NCBI RefSeq assembly: GCF_001702265.1
Contig: NZ_MAUE01000016.1
Location: 62,001 to 126,000, forward strand
Direction: 5' to 3'
Origin: Pseudomonas aylmerensis
GTDB lineage: Bacteria; Pseudomonadota; Gammaproteobacteria; Pseudomonadales; Pseudomonadaceae
DNA length: 64,000 bases
The notes under the pieces were generated by a model, which was not told the origin of the DNA, made no database searches, and was given only the letters and a program-made list of their open reading frames with translations. Positions 1 to 7,477 of this stretch are shown piece by piece; positions within the stretch are counted from its first letter, which is position 1; the number at the start of each line of letters is the position of its first letter. Made by a program: the position numbers and the translations under genes.

Positions 1-1
1 G

Positions 2-355
2 CTTGAACGCCTGCAGCTCAGCGCGCGTGCCGACACCTTGGCCGGCGAGCTTTCCCATGGCCAGCAACGCGTGCTGGAGGTGGGCATGTCGATCTGCTCG
101 AAACCGAAACTGTTGATGCTCGACGAGCCCACCTCGGGCATGGGCATCGATGACATTCCGATCATGACCCAGCTGATCAGCGACCTCGGCCGCGACCACA
201 CGGTGCTGCTGATCGAACACAACATGAGCATCGTCATGTCGATCAGCCAACGCATCACGGTGATGAGCCATGGGCAGATCCTGGTGGAAGGCACACCGGA
301 ATTCGTGCGGGCCGATGAACGTGTGCGCACGGCTTATCTTGGGGAGGCTGCCTGA
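2..355 (+). CDS. Branched-chain amino acid/urea-type ABC transporter ATP-binding protein (LivG-like), 3' part only
   Basis: Cytoplasmic ATPase subunit of a Liv-type importer. The 5' end lies outside the window; the reading frame is open from base 2. The visible part starts just before the signature region (LAGELSHGQQ, a variant of LSGGQ), continues through Walker B (LLMLDEPTSGM) and the H-loop (LLIEHNMSIV), and ends with the usual LivG C-terminus, where a short segment (VEGTPEFVRADERVRTAYLG) closes the protein. The stop overlaps the start of the next ATPase gene (TGATG), as expected for a livG-livF pair. The permeases and the binding protein are presumably upstream. The substrate cannot be read from this piece; the downstream hydrolases suggest an amide or ureido compound rather than plain amino acids (inference). 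Confidence 0.9.
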   Translation, partial: LERLQLSARADTLAGELSHGQQRVLEVGMSICSKPKLLMLDEPTSGMGIDDIPIMTQLISDLGRDHTVLLIEHNMSIVMSISQRITVMSHGQILVEGTPEFVRADERVRTAYLGEAA

Positions 356-1050
356 TGCTGATCGTCGACAATATCCATTCCTACTACGACAAGAGCCACG
401 TGCTCGAAGGCGTGTCGCTGACCGTCAACCCCGGCGAGCTGGTGACGCTGCTGGGGCGCAACGGCGCCGGCAAGACCACCACGCTGCGCAGCATTCTCGG
501 GATCATCTGCCCGCGCCAGGGCCAGATTCACTTCAATGGCCAGGCACTGGTGGGCCAGAAAATCTTTGAAATCGCGCGCCAGGGCCTGGCGCTGGTGCCG
601 GAGAACCGCGGGATTTTCCGCCTGCTCACCGTCGAGGAAAACCTGCGCATCGCCGCGCGCAAGACCAGCCGCTGGCAGCTGGAAGACGTCTACGGCATGT
701 TCCCGCGCCTCAAGGAGCGGCGCAAAAACGCCGGCCGCGCGCTGTCCGGCGGCGAGCAGCAGATGCTCGCCATCGCCCGCGCCCTGCTCAACGATCCCAA
801 GCTGCTGATCCTCGACGAACCCACCGAAGGCCTCGCCCCGGTGATCGTCGACGAGTTGGTGAAGATCCTGCGCAAGGTCAAGGACGACGGCCTCCCCGTG
901 CTGCTGGTGGAACAGAACCTGATGGTCTGCGACAAGCTCGCTGACCGCCATTACGTGCTCGAACAGGGCCGCGTGGTCTACGAGGGCAGCGCCGCCGCCT
1001 TCCGCGCCGACCCGACCATCAAGAACCGCTACCTGGCCCTGAGCGCCTGA
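355..1050 (+). CDS. Branched-chain amino acid-type ABC transporter ATP-binding protein (LivF-like)
   Basis: Second ATPase of the Liv-type importer, 231 aa, normal length for LivF. Walker A is GRNGAGKTTT near residue 34, the signature is LSGGEQQ near residue 130, Walker B is LLILDEPTEGLAP, and the H-loop lies in LLVEQNL. EGLAP after Walker B is typical of the LivF branch. It overlaps the preceding ATPase by one base (TGATG) and is followed after 13 bases by the hydrolase gene, so importer and enzymes are almost certainly co-transcribed. UrtE-type urea transport is a less likely alternative, because no urease or urea amidolyase genes are nearby. Confidence 0.92.
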   Translation: MLIVDNIHSYYDKSHVLEGVSLTVNPGELVTLLGRNGAGKTTTLRSILGIICPRQGQIHFNGQALVGQKIFEIARQGLALVPENRGIFRLLTVEENLRIAARKTSRWQLEDVYGMFPRLKERRKNAGRALSGGEQQMLAIARALLNDPKLLILDEPTEGLAPVIVDELVKILRKVKDDGLPVLLVEQNLMVCDKLADRHYVLEQGRVVYEGSAAAFRADPTIKNRYLALSA

Positions 1051-1063
1051 CCGGAGAACACTG

Positions 1064-2332
1064 ATGAATAGCTTTGCGCAACCGCTCCAGAGCAATGCCC
1101 CACTGATCAATCGCGACCGCCTGTGGCAATCGCTGATGGACCTCGCCCAGCTCGGCGCCACGGTCAAGGGCGGCGTGTGCCGCCTGGCCCTCACCGATCT
1201 CGATCGCCAGGCCCGAGATTTGTTTGTGCAGTGGTGCGAGGCCGCCGGGTGCAGCGTGAGTGTCGACGCCATCGGCAATATTTTTGCGCGTCGCCCTGGG
1301 CGCAACCCGGCCCTGGCGCCGGTGATGACTGGCAGCCATATCGACACCCAGCCTACCGGTGGCAAGTTCGACGGCTGCTACGGGGTGATGGCCGGGCTGG
1401 AAGTGATCCGCACCCTCAATGACCTCAACATCGAAACCCAGGCGCCGATCGAGGTGGTGGTCTGGACCAACGAGGAAGGCTCGCGCTTTCCGCCCTGCAT
1501 GATGGGCTCCGGGGTGTTTGCCGGGAAATTCGACCTGCAGGACACGCTCGACAAGCTCGACGACCAGGGCCTGTCGGTGGGCGCCGAGCTGCAGCGCATC
1601 GGCTATGCCGGTTCCCGTGCGGTGCTCGGCCATCCCGTGGGGGCGTATTTCGAGGCGCATATCGAACAGGGTCCGGTGCTGGAAGACCAGGCCACCACGA
1701 TTGGTGTGGTGATGGGTTGCCTGGGCCAGAAGTGGTTCGACCTGACCCTCACCGGCGTCGAAGCCCACGCCGGCCCGACGCCGATGCACCTGCGCAAGGA
1801 CGCCCTGGTCGGCGCCGCCGAGGTGGTCAGCGCGGTCAACCGCATCGCTCACCAGCAGCAACCTCACGCCTGTGGCACCGTCGGCTGCCTGAGCCTGCAC
1901 CCCGGCTCGCGCAATGTGATTCCCGGCCAGGTGCACATGACCCTCGACTTGCGCCACCTGCATGCGGACAAGCTGCAAGCGATGGTCGATGAAGTGCGCA
2001 GCGTGATCGAAGCCAGCGCGGCCCGGCATGGGTTGACGTTCGAGCTGACGCCGACCGCCGACTTCCCGCCCCTGGACTTCGCCCCGGCGTGCGTCAATGC
2101 CGTGCGCGACGCGGCAGGCGCGCTGGGTTTGAGCCATATGGACATCGTCAGCGGTGCCGGGCATGACGCGATTTTCGTCGCCGAACTCGGCCCGGCCGGG
2201 ATGATTTTCGTGCCGTGCGAAGGCGGCATCAGCCACAACGAAATCGAAAACGCCGCGCCGGATGACCTCGCGGCAGGCTGCGCGGTGCTGTTGCGCGCCA
2301 TAGTCAATGCGGCACAGGGGGACCGGGCATGA
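1064..2332 (+). CDS. Zn-dependent M20-family hydrolase, N-carbamoyl-L-amino-acid hydrolase/allantoate amidohydrolase type
   Basis: Predicted cytoplasmic binuclear metal amidohydrolase of 422 aa, the usual size for HyuC/AmaB-type carbamoylases and allantoate amidohydrolases. Visible metal and active-site motifs in order: GSHIDTQPTGGKFDG (His and Asp ligands), TNEEGSRFPP (catalytic and ligand Glu), EAHIEQGPVLE (His ligand), and GAGHDAIF near the C-terminus. The start is the ATG after CCGGAGAACACTG, a good ribosome binding site. The stop overlaps the amidase start (ATGA), so the two enzymes are translationally coupled. With the importer in front, the operon probably takes up and deamidates or decarbamoylates N-carbamoyl amino acids or related ureido/amide compounds. 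Exact substrate unknown. Confidence 0.88.
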   Translation: MNSFAQPLQSNAPLINRDRLWQSLMDLAQLGATVKGGVCRLALTDLDRQARDLFVQWCEAAGCSVSVDAIGNIFARRPGRNPALAPVMTGSHIDTQPTGGKFDGCYGVMAGLEVIRTLNDLNIETQAPIEVVVWTNEEGSRFPPCMMGSGVFAGKFDLQDTLDKLDDQGLSVGAELQRIGYAGSRAVLGHPVGAYFEAHIEQGPVLEDQATTIGVVMGCLGQKWFDLTLTGVEAHAGPTPMHLRKDALVGAAEVVSAVNRIAHQQQPHACGTVGCLSLHPGSRNVIPGQVHMTLDLRHLHADKLQAMVDEVRSVIEASAARHGLTFELTPTADFPPLDFAPACVNAVRDAAGALGLSHMDIVSGAGHDAIFVAELGPAGMIFVPCEGGISHNEIENAAPDDLAAGCAVLLRAIVNAAQGDRA

Positions 2333-3726
2333 GTGAGATGGGCCAACTGACGGCGGTGCAACTGCTGCAGCATTTTCGCGACAAGACCTTGTCACCGGTG
2401 GACGTCACCGAGGACGCCCTGCTGCGTATCGAACGCTACAACCCGGTGGTGAACGCCTACTGCCACGTCGACCCCGAAGGCGCGCTGCAGGCTGCGCGAG
2501 TCTCGGAGCAGCGTTGGTTCAAGGGCCAGCCCTGCGGCGCGCTGGACGGTGTACCGGCGTCGATCAAGGACCTCACGCTGACAATCGGCATGCCCACCCG
2601 CAAGGGCTCGCGCACCTCATCCGCCGAAGGGCCGTGGGACGTCGACGCGCCGTTTTCCGCCTTGATGCGCAAGGCCGGCGCCGTGCTGCTGGGCAAGACC
2701 ACCACCCCGGAGTTCGGCTGGAAAGGCGTGACCGACAACCCGCTGTACGGCATCACGCGCAACCCTTGGGACACACGCACCACGGCGGGCGGTTCGTCCG
2801 GCGGCGCCGGTGCAGCGGCGGCGTTGAACCTCGGCGTATTGCACCAGGGCAGCGATGCCGGCGGCTCGATCCGGATTCCGTGCGCGTTTACCGGCACTTT
2901 CGGGATCAAGCCGACGTTCGGTTATGTGCCGCAGTGGCCGGCCAGTTCCATGACGATTCTGTCGCACCTGGGGCCGATGACCCGCACCGTGGAAGACAGC
3001 GTGTTGATGCTGCAGACCATCGCCCAGCCGGACGCGCGGGACGGCCTGATCGGCGCGCCGCGGACCACGCCCTGGTTGACGGGCGCTGCGGACCTCAAAG
3101 GGTTGCGCGTGGCCTATAGCCCGACGTTCGGCTATGTGAAGGTCGATCCGCAGGTTGCCAAGGTCGTGGCCCAGGCAGTCGAGGGATTGGTGCAATTGGG
3201 CGCCCATGTCGAGCAAATCGATCCAGGCTTCAGCGATCCACTGGAAGTGTTCAATACCCTGTGGGCCGCCGGTGCCGCGCGCCTGACCGGCGCCATGAGT
3301 GATGCGCAAAAACAGCTGCTGGACCCCGGTCTGTTGCGCATCGCACAACGCGGTGAACAGCTCACCCTTGGCGACTTCAACGACGCCCTCGAAGCCCGCG
3401 CGGCGCTGGTGGCGAAGATGGCGGCGTTCCATGAGCATTACGACATATTGGTGTCGCCGATGCTGCCGATCACCGCGTTCGACGCCGGGCACAACGTGCC
3501 GCCGGGTTCCGGGATGCAGGCATGGATGGAGTGGACGCCGTTTACCTACCCGTTCAACCTGACCCAGCAACCGGCGGCATCGGTGCCATGCGGGCTGGCG
3601 GCGAATGGTCTGCCGGTAGGGTTGCATGTGGTGGGCGCGCGGTTTGCCGATGAACAGGTGCTGAAGGTCTGCCAGGTGTACGCCAAAGCGTTCCCCACAC
3701 CGCACTTGCAAGCGCCGCAGACCTGA
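2329..3726 (+). CDS. Amidase (amidase-signature family)
   Basis: 465-aa serine amidase with the Ser-cisSer-Lys triad visible: Lys80 in ASIKDL, Ser156 in AGGSSGGAG and Ser180 in GSDAGGSIR. The 24-residue spacing between the two serines matches the family. The N-terminal helix region (LTAVQLLQHFRDKTLSPVDVTE) is typical of GatA-like amidases, but no gatB or gatC is nearby, so this is a catabolic amidase and not the tRNA amidotransferase. It hydrolyses a carboxamide to acid plus ammonia in the cytoplasm. It is the last gene of the operon, coupled to the carbamoylase by an ATGA overlap and followed by a strong hairpin. Confidence 0.9.
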   Translation: MSEMGQLTAVQLLQHFRDKTLSPVDVTEDALLRIERYNPVVNAYCHVDPEGALQAARVSEQRWFKGQPCGALDGVPASIKDLTLTIGMPTRKGSRTSSAEGPWDVDAPFSALMRKAGAVLLGKTTTPEFGWKGVTDNPLYGITRNPWDTRTTAGGSSGGAGAAAALNLGVLHQGSDAGGSIRIPCAFTGTFGIKPTFGYVPQWPASSMTILSHLGPMTRTVEDSVLMLQTIAQPDARDGLIGAPRTTPWLTGAADLKGLRVAYSPTFGYVKVDPQVAKVVAQAVEGLVQLGAHVEQIDPGFSDPLEVFNTLWAAGAARLTGAMSDAQKQLLDPGLLRIAQRGEQLTLGDFNDALEARAALVAKMAAFHEHYDILVSPMLPITAFDAGHNVPPGSGMQAWMEWTPFTYPFNLTQQPAASVPCGLAANGLPVGLHVVGARFADEQVLKVCQVYAKAFPTPHLQAPQT

Positions 3727-3751
3727 AGTGGACTCAACTGGGGGGGCTTTC

Positions 3752-3775
3752 GGGGGTGGCAGGTCAGCCACCCCC
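3752..3775 (+). terminator. Hairpin after the amidase operon (possible terminator)
   Basis: Perfect 9-bp stem GGGGGTGGC / GCCACCCCC with a 6-base loop, starting 26 bases after the amidase stop. There is no run of T after it, so it is not a textbook intrinsic terminator; it may stabilise the 3' end or act with Rho. It lies just before the REP array. Confidence 0.45.
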
Positions 3776-3778
3776 CCT

Positions 3779-4640
3779 ATCGCCCATGCCGCCGCCTTCG
3801 TAGCCTCGCCAAGGCTCGACAACTCCCACACTTGGGCTTCGTCGCGTCTTACATGGCGATTACACAAGGGATTGAAATCAGGCCGACACCGCCAATCCCC
3901 TGTGGGAGTTGTCGAGCTTTAGCGAGGCTGCGAAAGCGGTGTCTCAGACGAAGAAAATGCCAGCAATACCGCCGCCTTCGCAGCCTCGCTGGGGCTCGAC
4001 AACTCCCACACTTGAGCTGCGTCGCGCCAACTACTGCGATGCCACAGGCAATTGAAATAAGCGCGACTCCGCCAATCCCCTGTGGGAGTTGTCGAGCTTT
4101 AGCGAGGCTGCGAAAGCGGTGTCTCAGGCGCAGAAAACGCCAGCAATACCGCCGCCTTCGCAGCCTCGCCAGGGCTCGACAACTCCCACACTTGGGCTGC
4201 GCCGCGCCGACTACTGCGATGCCACAGGAGATTGAAATCAGGCCGACACCGCCAATCCCCTGTGGGAGTTGTCGAGCTTTAGCGAGGCTGCGAAAGCGGT
4301 GTCTCAGGCGCAGAAAATGCCAGCAATACCGCCGCCTTCGCAGCCTCGCCGGGGCTCGACAACTCCCACACTTGGGCTGTGTCGCGCCGGCTACTGCGAT
4401 GCCACAGCGGATTGAAATAAGCGCGACTCCGCAAATCCCCTGTGGGAGTTGTCGAGCTTTAGCGAGGCTGCGAAAGCGGTGTCTCAGGCGCAGAAAATGC
4501 CAGCAATGCCGCCGCCTTCGCAGCCTCGCTCGGGCTCGACAACTCCCACACTTGGGCTGCGTCGCGCCGGCTACTGCGATGCCGCAGGGGATTGAAATAA
4601 GGGCCACACCGCCAATCCCCTGTGGAAGCTGTAGTGGGCA
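3779..4640. repeat. Array of REP pairs (BIME-like) with an exact 180-bp period
   Basis: This gene-free stretch is built from two inverted modules. One orientation (GTGGGAGTTGTCGAGC followed by an AGCGAGGCTGCGAAAGCGG core) begins at 3901, 4081, 4261 and 4441, with a degenerate start at 4621. The opposite orientation (GCCGCCTTCGCAGCCTCGC ending GGCTCGACAACTCCCACAC) begins at 3791, 3971, 4151, 4331 and 4511. Both series step by exactly 180 bases, and spacers are also nearly identical (for example CTACTGCGATGCCACAG). This is a REP-type palindrome pair amplified in tandem. Since 180 is a multiple of three, long frames stay open on both strands, but they are repeat artefacts. Confidence 0.9.
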
Positions 4641-4700
4641 GCCGCCCCCGGTCTTGATCGCATTCCATTACACTGTGCCCCATTCATTCCCGGGGGTTTC

Positions 4701-5564
4701 ATGGACATCGAACTGGCACGCACTTTCCTCGAAATCACCCGCTGCGGCAGTCTCGCCGCCGCGGCCGAGAAGCTGCACGTTACCCAGACCGCCATCACCG
4801 CGCGGGTCAAGAGCCTGGAAAGCCAGTTGGGCAGCACGCTGTTTATCCGCAACCGCGCCGGTGCGCGCCTGACCGCCGACGGCGAGGCCTTTGTGGTGTA
4901 CGCCAACCAGTTGCTGCAAACCTGGGAAGCCGCGCGGCGTGACCTGCCGTTGCCCGATGGCTATCGCAACGTGCTGCATATCGGCGGTGAAGTGAGCCTG
5001 TGCAACCCACTGATGCTCGGTTGGGCCCAGGCCCTGCGCGAGCAGATCCCTGGGCATGCGCTGCGCACCGAAGTGCGTGAGGGAGAATACCTGCTGCGCC
5101 AACTCGAACTCGGTGTGCTCGATGCCGCGCTGGTGTTCCAACCCCAATATTGGCCTGGGCTGCAGGTCGAGCAGGTGCTGGAAGAAAAACTCATCCTGGT
5201 GCAGTTGGTGAGCAAGCCGGACCCGTACGTCTACATCGACTGGGGCCCGGGCTTTCGCCAGCAGCATGACGCCGCCCTGCCCGACCGGGCCCGTGCCGCG
5301 CTGAGTTTCAACCTCGGGCCGCTGGCGTTGCAGTACATCCTGGAGAATGGCGGCGCCGGCTACTTCCGCACGCGGGTGGTGCAAAGCTACCTGGACAGCG
5401 GCGTGATGCAGCGCGTGCCCAAGGCCCCGGAATTCAACTTCCCGACCTTCGTGGTGTATTCGCGGGCGCGCGACTCGGCAGTGCTGCAACAGGCCCTGGC
5501 GTTACTGCGCGACGTGGTCAAGGCCGAGAGTGACTGGTCGCAACGCTGGGACCCCTTGATTTAA
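4701..5564 (+). CDS. LysR-family transcriptional regulator
   Basis: 287-aa DNA-binding regulator. The N-terminal winged helix-turn-helix is clear: FLEITRCGSLAAAAEKLHVT then AITARVKSLESQLGSTLFIR, with the family's LTADGEAFVVYA linker. The C-terminal part is a periplasmic-binding-protein-like effector domain. The start ATG follows CCCGGGGGTTTC. It stands alone between the REP array and the hydroxylase pair, on the same strand as both neighbours, so its target is not obvious; the upstream amide operon or the downstream pair are the candidates (inference). Confidence 0.9.
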   Translation: MDIELARTFLEITRCGSLAAAAEKLHVTQTAITARVKSLESQLGSTLFIRNRAGARLTADGEAFVVYANQLLQTWEAARRDLPLPDGYRNVLHIGGEVSLCNPLMLGWAQALREQIPGHALRTEVREGEYLLRQLELGVLDAALVFQPQYWPGLQVEQVLEEKLILVQLVSKPDPYVYIDWGPGFRQQHDAALPDRARAALSFNLGPLALQYILENGGAGYFRTRVVQSYLDSGVMQRVPKAPEFNFPTFVVYSRARDSAVLQQALALLRDVVKAESDWSQRWDPLI

Positions 5565-5646
5565 CCCGCGCACGGGGCAAAAACTCGCACAATTGCGCGC
5601 ACCAACTAAGCTCAGTTTCCAATAAAAAAACCCTGAGCTGCCCCTC

Positions 5647-6324
5647 ATGCCCCATCCCACCGAGACCTTCCGCGCACGTTACCGCGCGGCCGTCAGCCCT
5701 CTTTACAACCCCTGGCTGCACGCCAGCTTCGTCCTCGGTTATGGGGCGTTGTGCATCACCCTGGCCTGGTCCTCCACGGAAAACATCACCGCGCCCCAGT
5801 GGCTGACCGTTCCCCTGACCCTGGTGTTTTTCAACCTGTGCATCTACCTCGTGCACCGTCACCTCGGCCACCACAAACACGCCCTCGCCCGCTTGTTCTA
5901 CGCCCGCCACACCGGCGATCACCACAGTTTCTTCACCCCCGGGCACATGACCTACGACAGCCCCAGGGACTGGCGCGTGATCCTGTTCCCGGCCTGGCTG
6001 ATCGTGCTGCACAGTCTGGCAATCACGCTGCCCGCCTGGTGGCTACTCAAGCAACTGAGTCCCAACGTCGCCGGGCTGTTTGCCGGCTGCATGATTCTCG
6101 GCTACTTGCTGTACGAAGTGTTCCACGCCTGCGAGCACTTGCCTGTCGAGCACCCGCTCGCGCGCCTGCCGTGGATTCGCCAGATGCACCGCCTGCACGC
6201 GCTGCATCACCGCCGCGAGCTGATGCAGGGGCGCAACTTCAATATCGTCATGCCGCTGATGGATTACCTGTTCGGCACCCTGTACTGGGAGCCCGGCCCC
6301 CACGACAACCAGGAATCGTCATGA
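5647..6324 (+). CDS. Sterol desaturase/fatty acid hydroxylase family membrane protein
   Basis: 225-aa polytopic inner-membrane protein with the histidine clusters that bind the di-iron centre of this superfamily: HRHLGHHKH, HTGDHH, HACEH and HRLHALHH. Hydrophobic segments near residues 25-45, 50-70, 115-135 and 145-165 flank the clusters. It would hydroxylate or desaturate a lipid substrate using O2; the substrate is not evident. The stop overlaps the start of the following gene (ATGA), which suggests that the two proteins work together. Some family members are ether-lipid or ornithine-lipid hydroxylases, but I cannot choose among them. Confidence 0.85.
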   Translation: MPHPTETFRARYRAAVSPLYNPWLHASFVLGYGALCITLAWSSTENITAPQWLTVPLTLVFFNLCIYLVHRHLGHHKHALARLFYARHTGDHHSFFTPGHMTYDSPRDWRVILFPAWLIVLHSLAITLPAWWLLKQLSPNVAGLFAGCMILGYLLYEVFHACEHLPVEHPLARLPWIRQMHRLHALHHRRELMQGRNFNIVMPLMDYLFGTLYWEPGPHDNQESS

Positions 6325-7418
6325 GTACCCGTCCCAGAAAACTGCGTCATCTGCTGTTTGTGTTGCTGCTGGTCGTGATCGCGTTTCTGCTGCTGATGCC
6401 CACCAAGGTGCAACCGGTGAACTGGACACCGCCCAAGGCGCCCTCCATGCAGGACGGCGCCTACGCGGAAAACCAACGCCTCAAGGGCGTACAGAAAGTC
6501 GGTGCCCAGGGCATCGACGGGCCCGAGGCGTTGCTGATGGATGCCCAGGGATTGCTGATCAGCGGGCTGCACGACGGGCGCATCATCCGTACCTCGCCCG
6601 ACAGCCGCAGCCTGGAAGTGCTGGCCAATACCGGCGGGCGCCCGCTGGGCATGGCGCTGCACCCGGATGGGCGCTTGATCATTGCCGACGGGATCAAGGG
6701 CTTGCTCGCACTCGACGCCCATCGCCAACTGACGTCGCTGAGCACCGCCGCCAATGGCGTGCCCTTTGGCTTTACCGATGACGTCACGGTGGATGCCAGC
6801 GGGCGTTATGCCTACTTCAGCGATGCTTCAAGCCGCTGGGGTTATGGCCAGGACGGCGAGGCAGTGATCGAGCACGGCGGCGACGGCCGGCTGCTGCGCT
6901 ATGACTTCAGCAACGGCAACACCGAGGTATTGCTCGACCAGTTGCAATTCGCCAACGGCGTGGCCCTGGGGCCGGAGGAAAACTATGTACTGGTGAATGA
7001 AACCGGCGCCTATCGCATCAGCCGCTATTGGCTCAAGGGCGAGCGCGCTGGGCAGCACGACCTGTTTATCGACAACCTGCCCGGTCTGCCGGACAACCTC
7101 AGCTTCAACGGCCAGGACCGCTTCTGGGTGGCACTTTACTCGCCGCGCAACCCACTGCTGGACAGTTTTGCCGGCTACCCACTGCTGCGCAAAGTCATGG
7201 TGCGGGCGCTGATGGTGGTGCCCAAGCCGATCGAGCGCAAAGCCTTCGTGCTGGGGCTGGACACCGATGGTAAGGTCATCGCCAACCTGCAGGATGGCAG
7301 CACCGGCAATTACTCGCCGATCACCACCGCCCGGGAGTATGGCGAGTGGCTGTACCTGGGTTCGCTGAAGAGCACGAGCATGGCGCGCCTGCCGTTGAAG
7401 CTGGCGTTGGCGCCATAA
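6321..7418 (+). CDS. SMP-30/strictosidine synthase-like beta-propeller protein, membrane-anchored
   Basis: 365 aa. The start chosen is the ATG overlapping the previous stop; a longer open frame upstream lies inside the hydroxylase gene and is not credible. An N-terminal hydrophobic segment (LLFVLLLVVIAFLLL) after RPRKLRH is a likely membrane anchor, with the rest periplasmic. The body has strictosidine synthase/SMP-30 features: GPEALLMDAQGLLISGLHDGRI, RPLGMALHPDGRLIIADG, FTDDVTVDASGRYAYFSDAS, FANGVALGPEENYVLVNETG and LPDNLSFNGQDRFWVAL. Such six-bladed propellers are usually lactonases or esterases (paraoxonase, APMAP); the substrate here is unknown. Coupling with the hydroxylase suggests a two-step lipid or lactone modification. 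Confidence 0.82.
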   Translation: MSTRPRKLRHLLFVLLLVVIAFLLLMPTKVQPVNWTPPKAPSMQDGAYAENQRLKGVQKVGAQGIDGPEALLMDAQGLLISGLHDGRIIRTSPDSRSLEVLANTGGRPLGMALHPDGRLIIADGIKGLLALDAHRQLTSLSTAANGVPFGFTDDVTVDASGRYAYFSDASSRWGYGQDGEAVIEHGGDGRLLRYDFSNGNTEVLLDQLQFANGVALGPEENYVLVNETGAYRISRYWLKGERAGQHDLFIDNLPGLPDNLSFNGQDRFWVALYSPRNPLLDSFAGYPLLRKVMVRALMVVPKPIERKAFVLGLDTDGKVIANLQDGSTGNYSPITTAREYGEWLYLGSLKSTSMARLPLKLALAP

Positions 7419-7425
7419 CGCAAAA

Positions 7426-7456
7426 AGGGCATACAGGCGCCTGGCCTGTATGCCCT
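7426..7456 (-). terminator. Intrinsic terminator of the secreted PPC-protein gene
   Basis: A 12-bp stem (GGGCATACAGGC / GCCTGTATGCCC) plus one A-T pair, with a 5-base loop. Read on the minus strand the hairpin is followed by TTTTTG, which makes it a good rho-independent terminator 22 bases after the minus-strand stop. It may also stop plus-strand transcription from the propeller gene. Confidence 0.85.
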
Positions 7457-7477
7457 GGGTACTACGGGTCAATCATG

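Noticed and set aside
3779..4640. Regularly spaced repeats that could suggest a CRISPR array
   Set aside because: The units alternate in orientation, the spacers are nearly identical to each other, and there are no cas genes.
3832..4872. Open frames of 346 codons (plus) and 252 codons (minus) over the REP array, with apparent Arg/Ala-rich protein repeats
   Set aside because: They arise because the DNA unit is 180 bases, a multiple of three; the protein text is simply translated REP sequence.
5751..6320. Longer N-terminus for the propeller protein inside the hydroxylase gene
   Set aside because: The hydroxylase has intact histidine clusters in its own frame, and the ATG at 6321 with a membrane anchor is the natural start.
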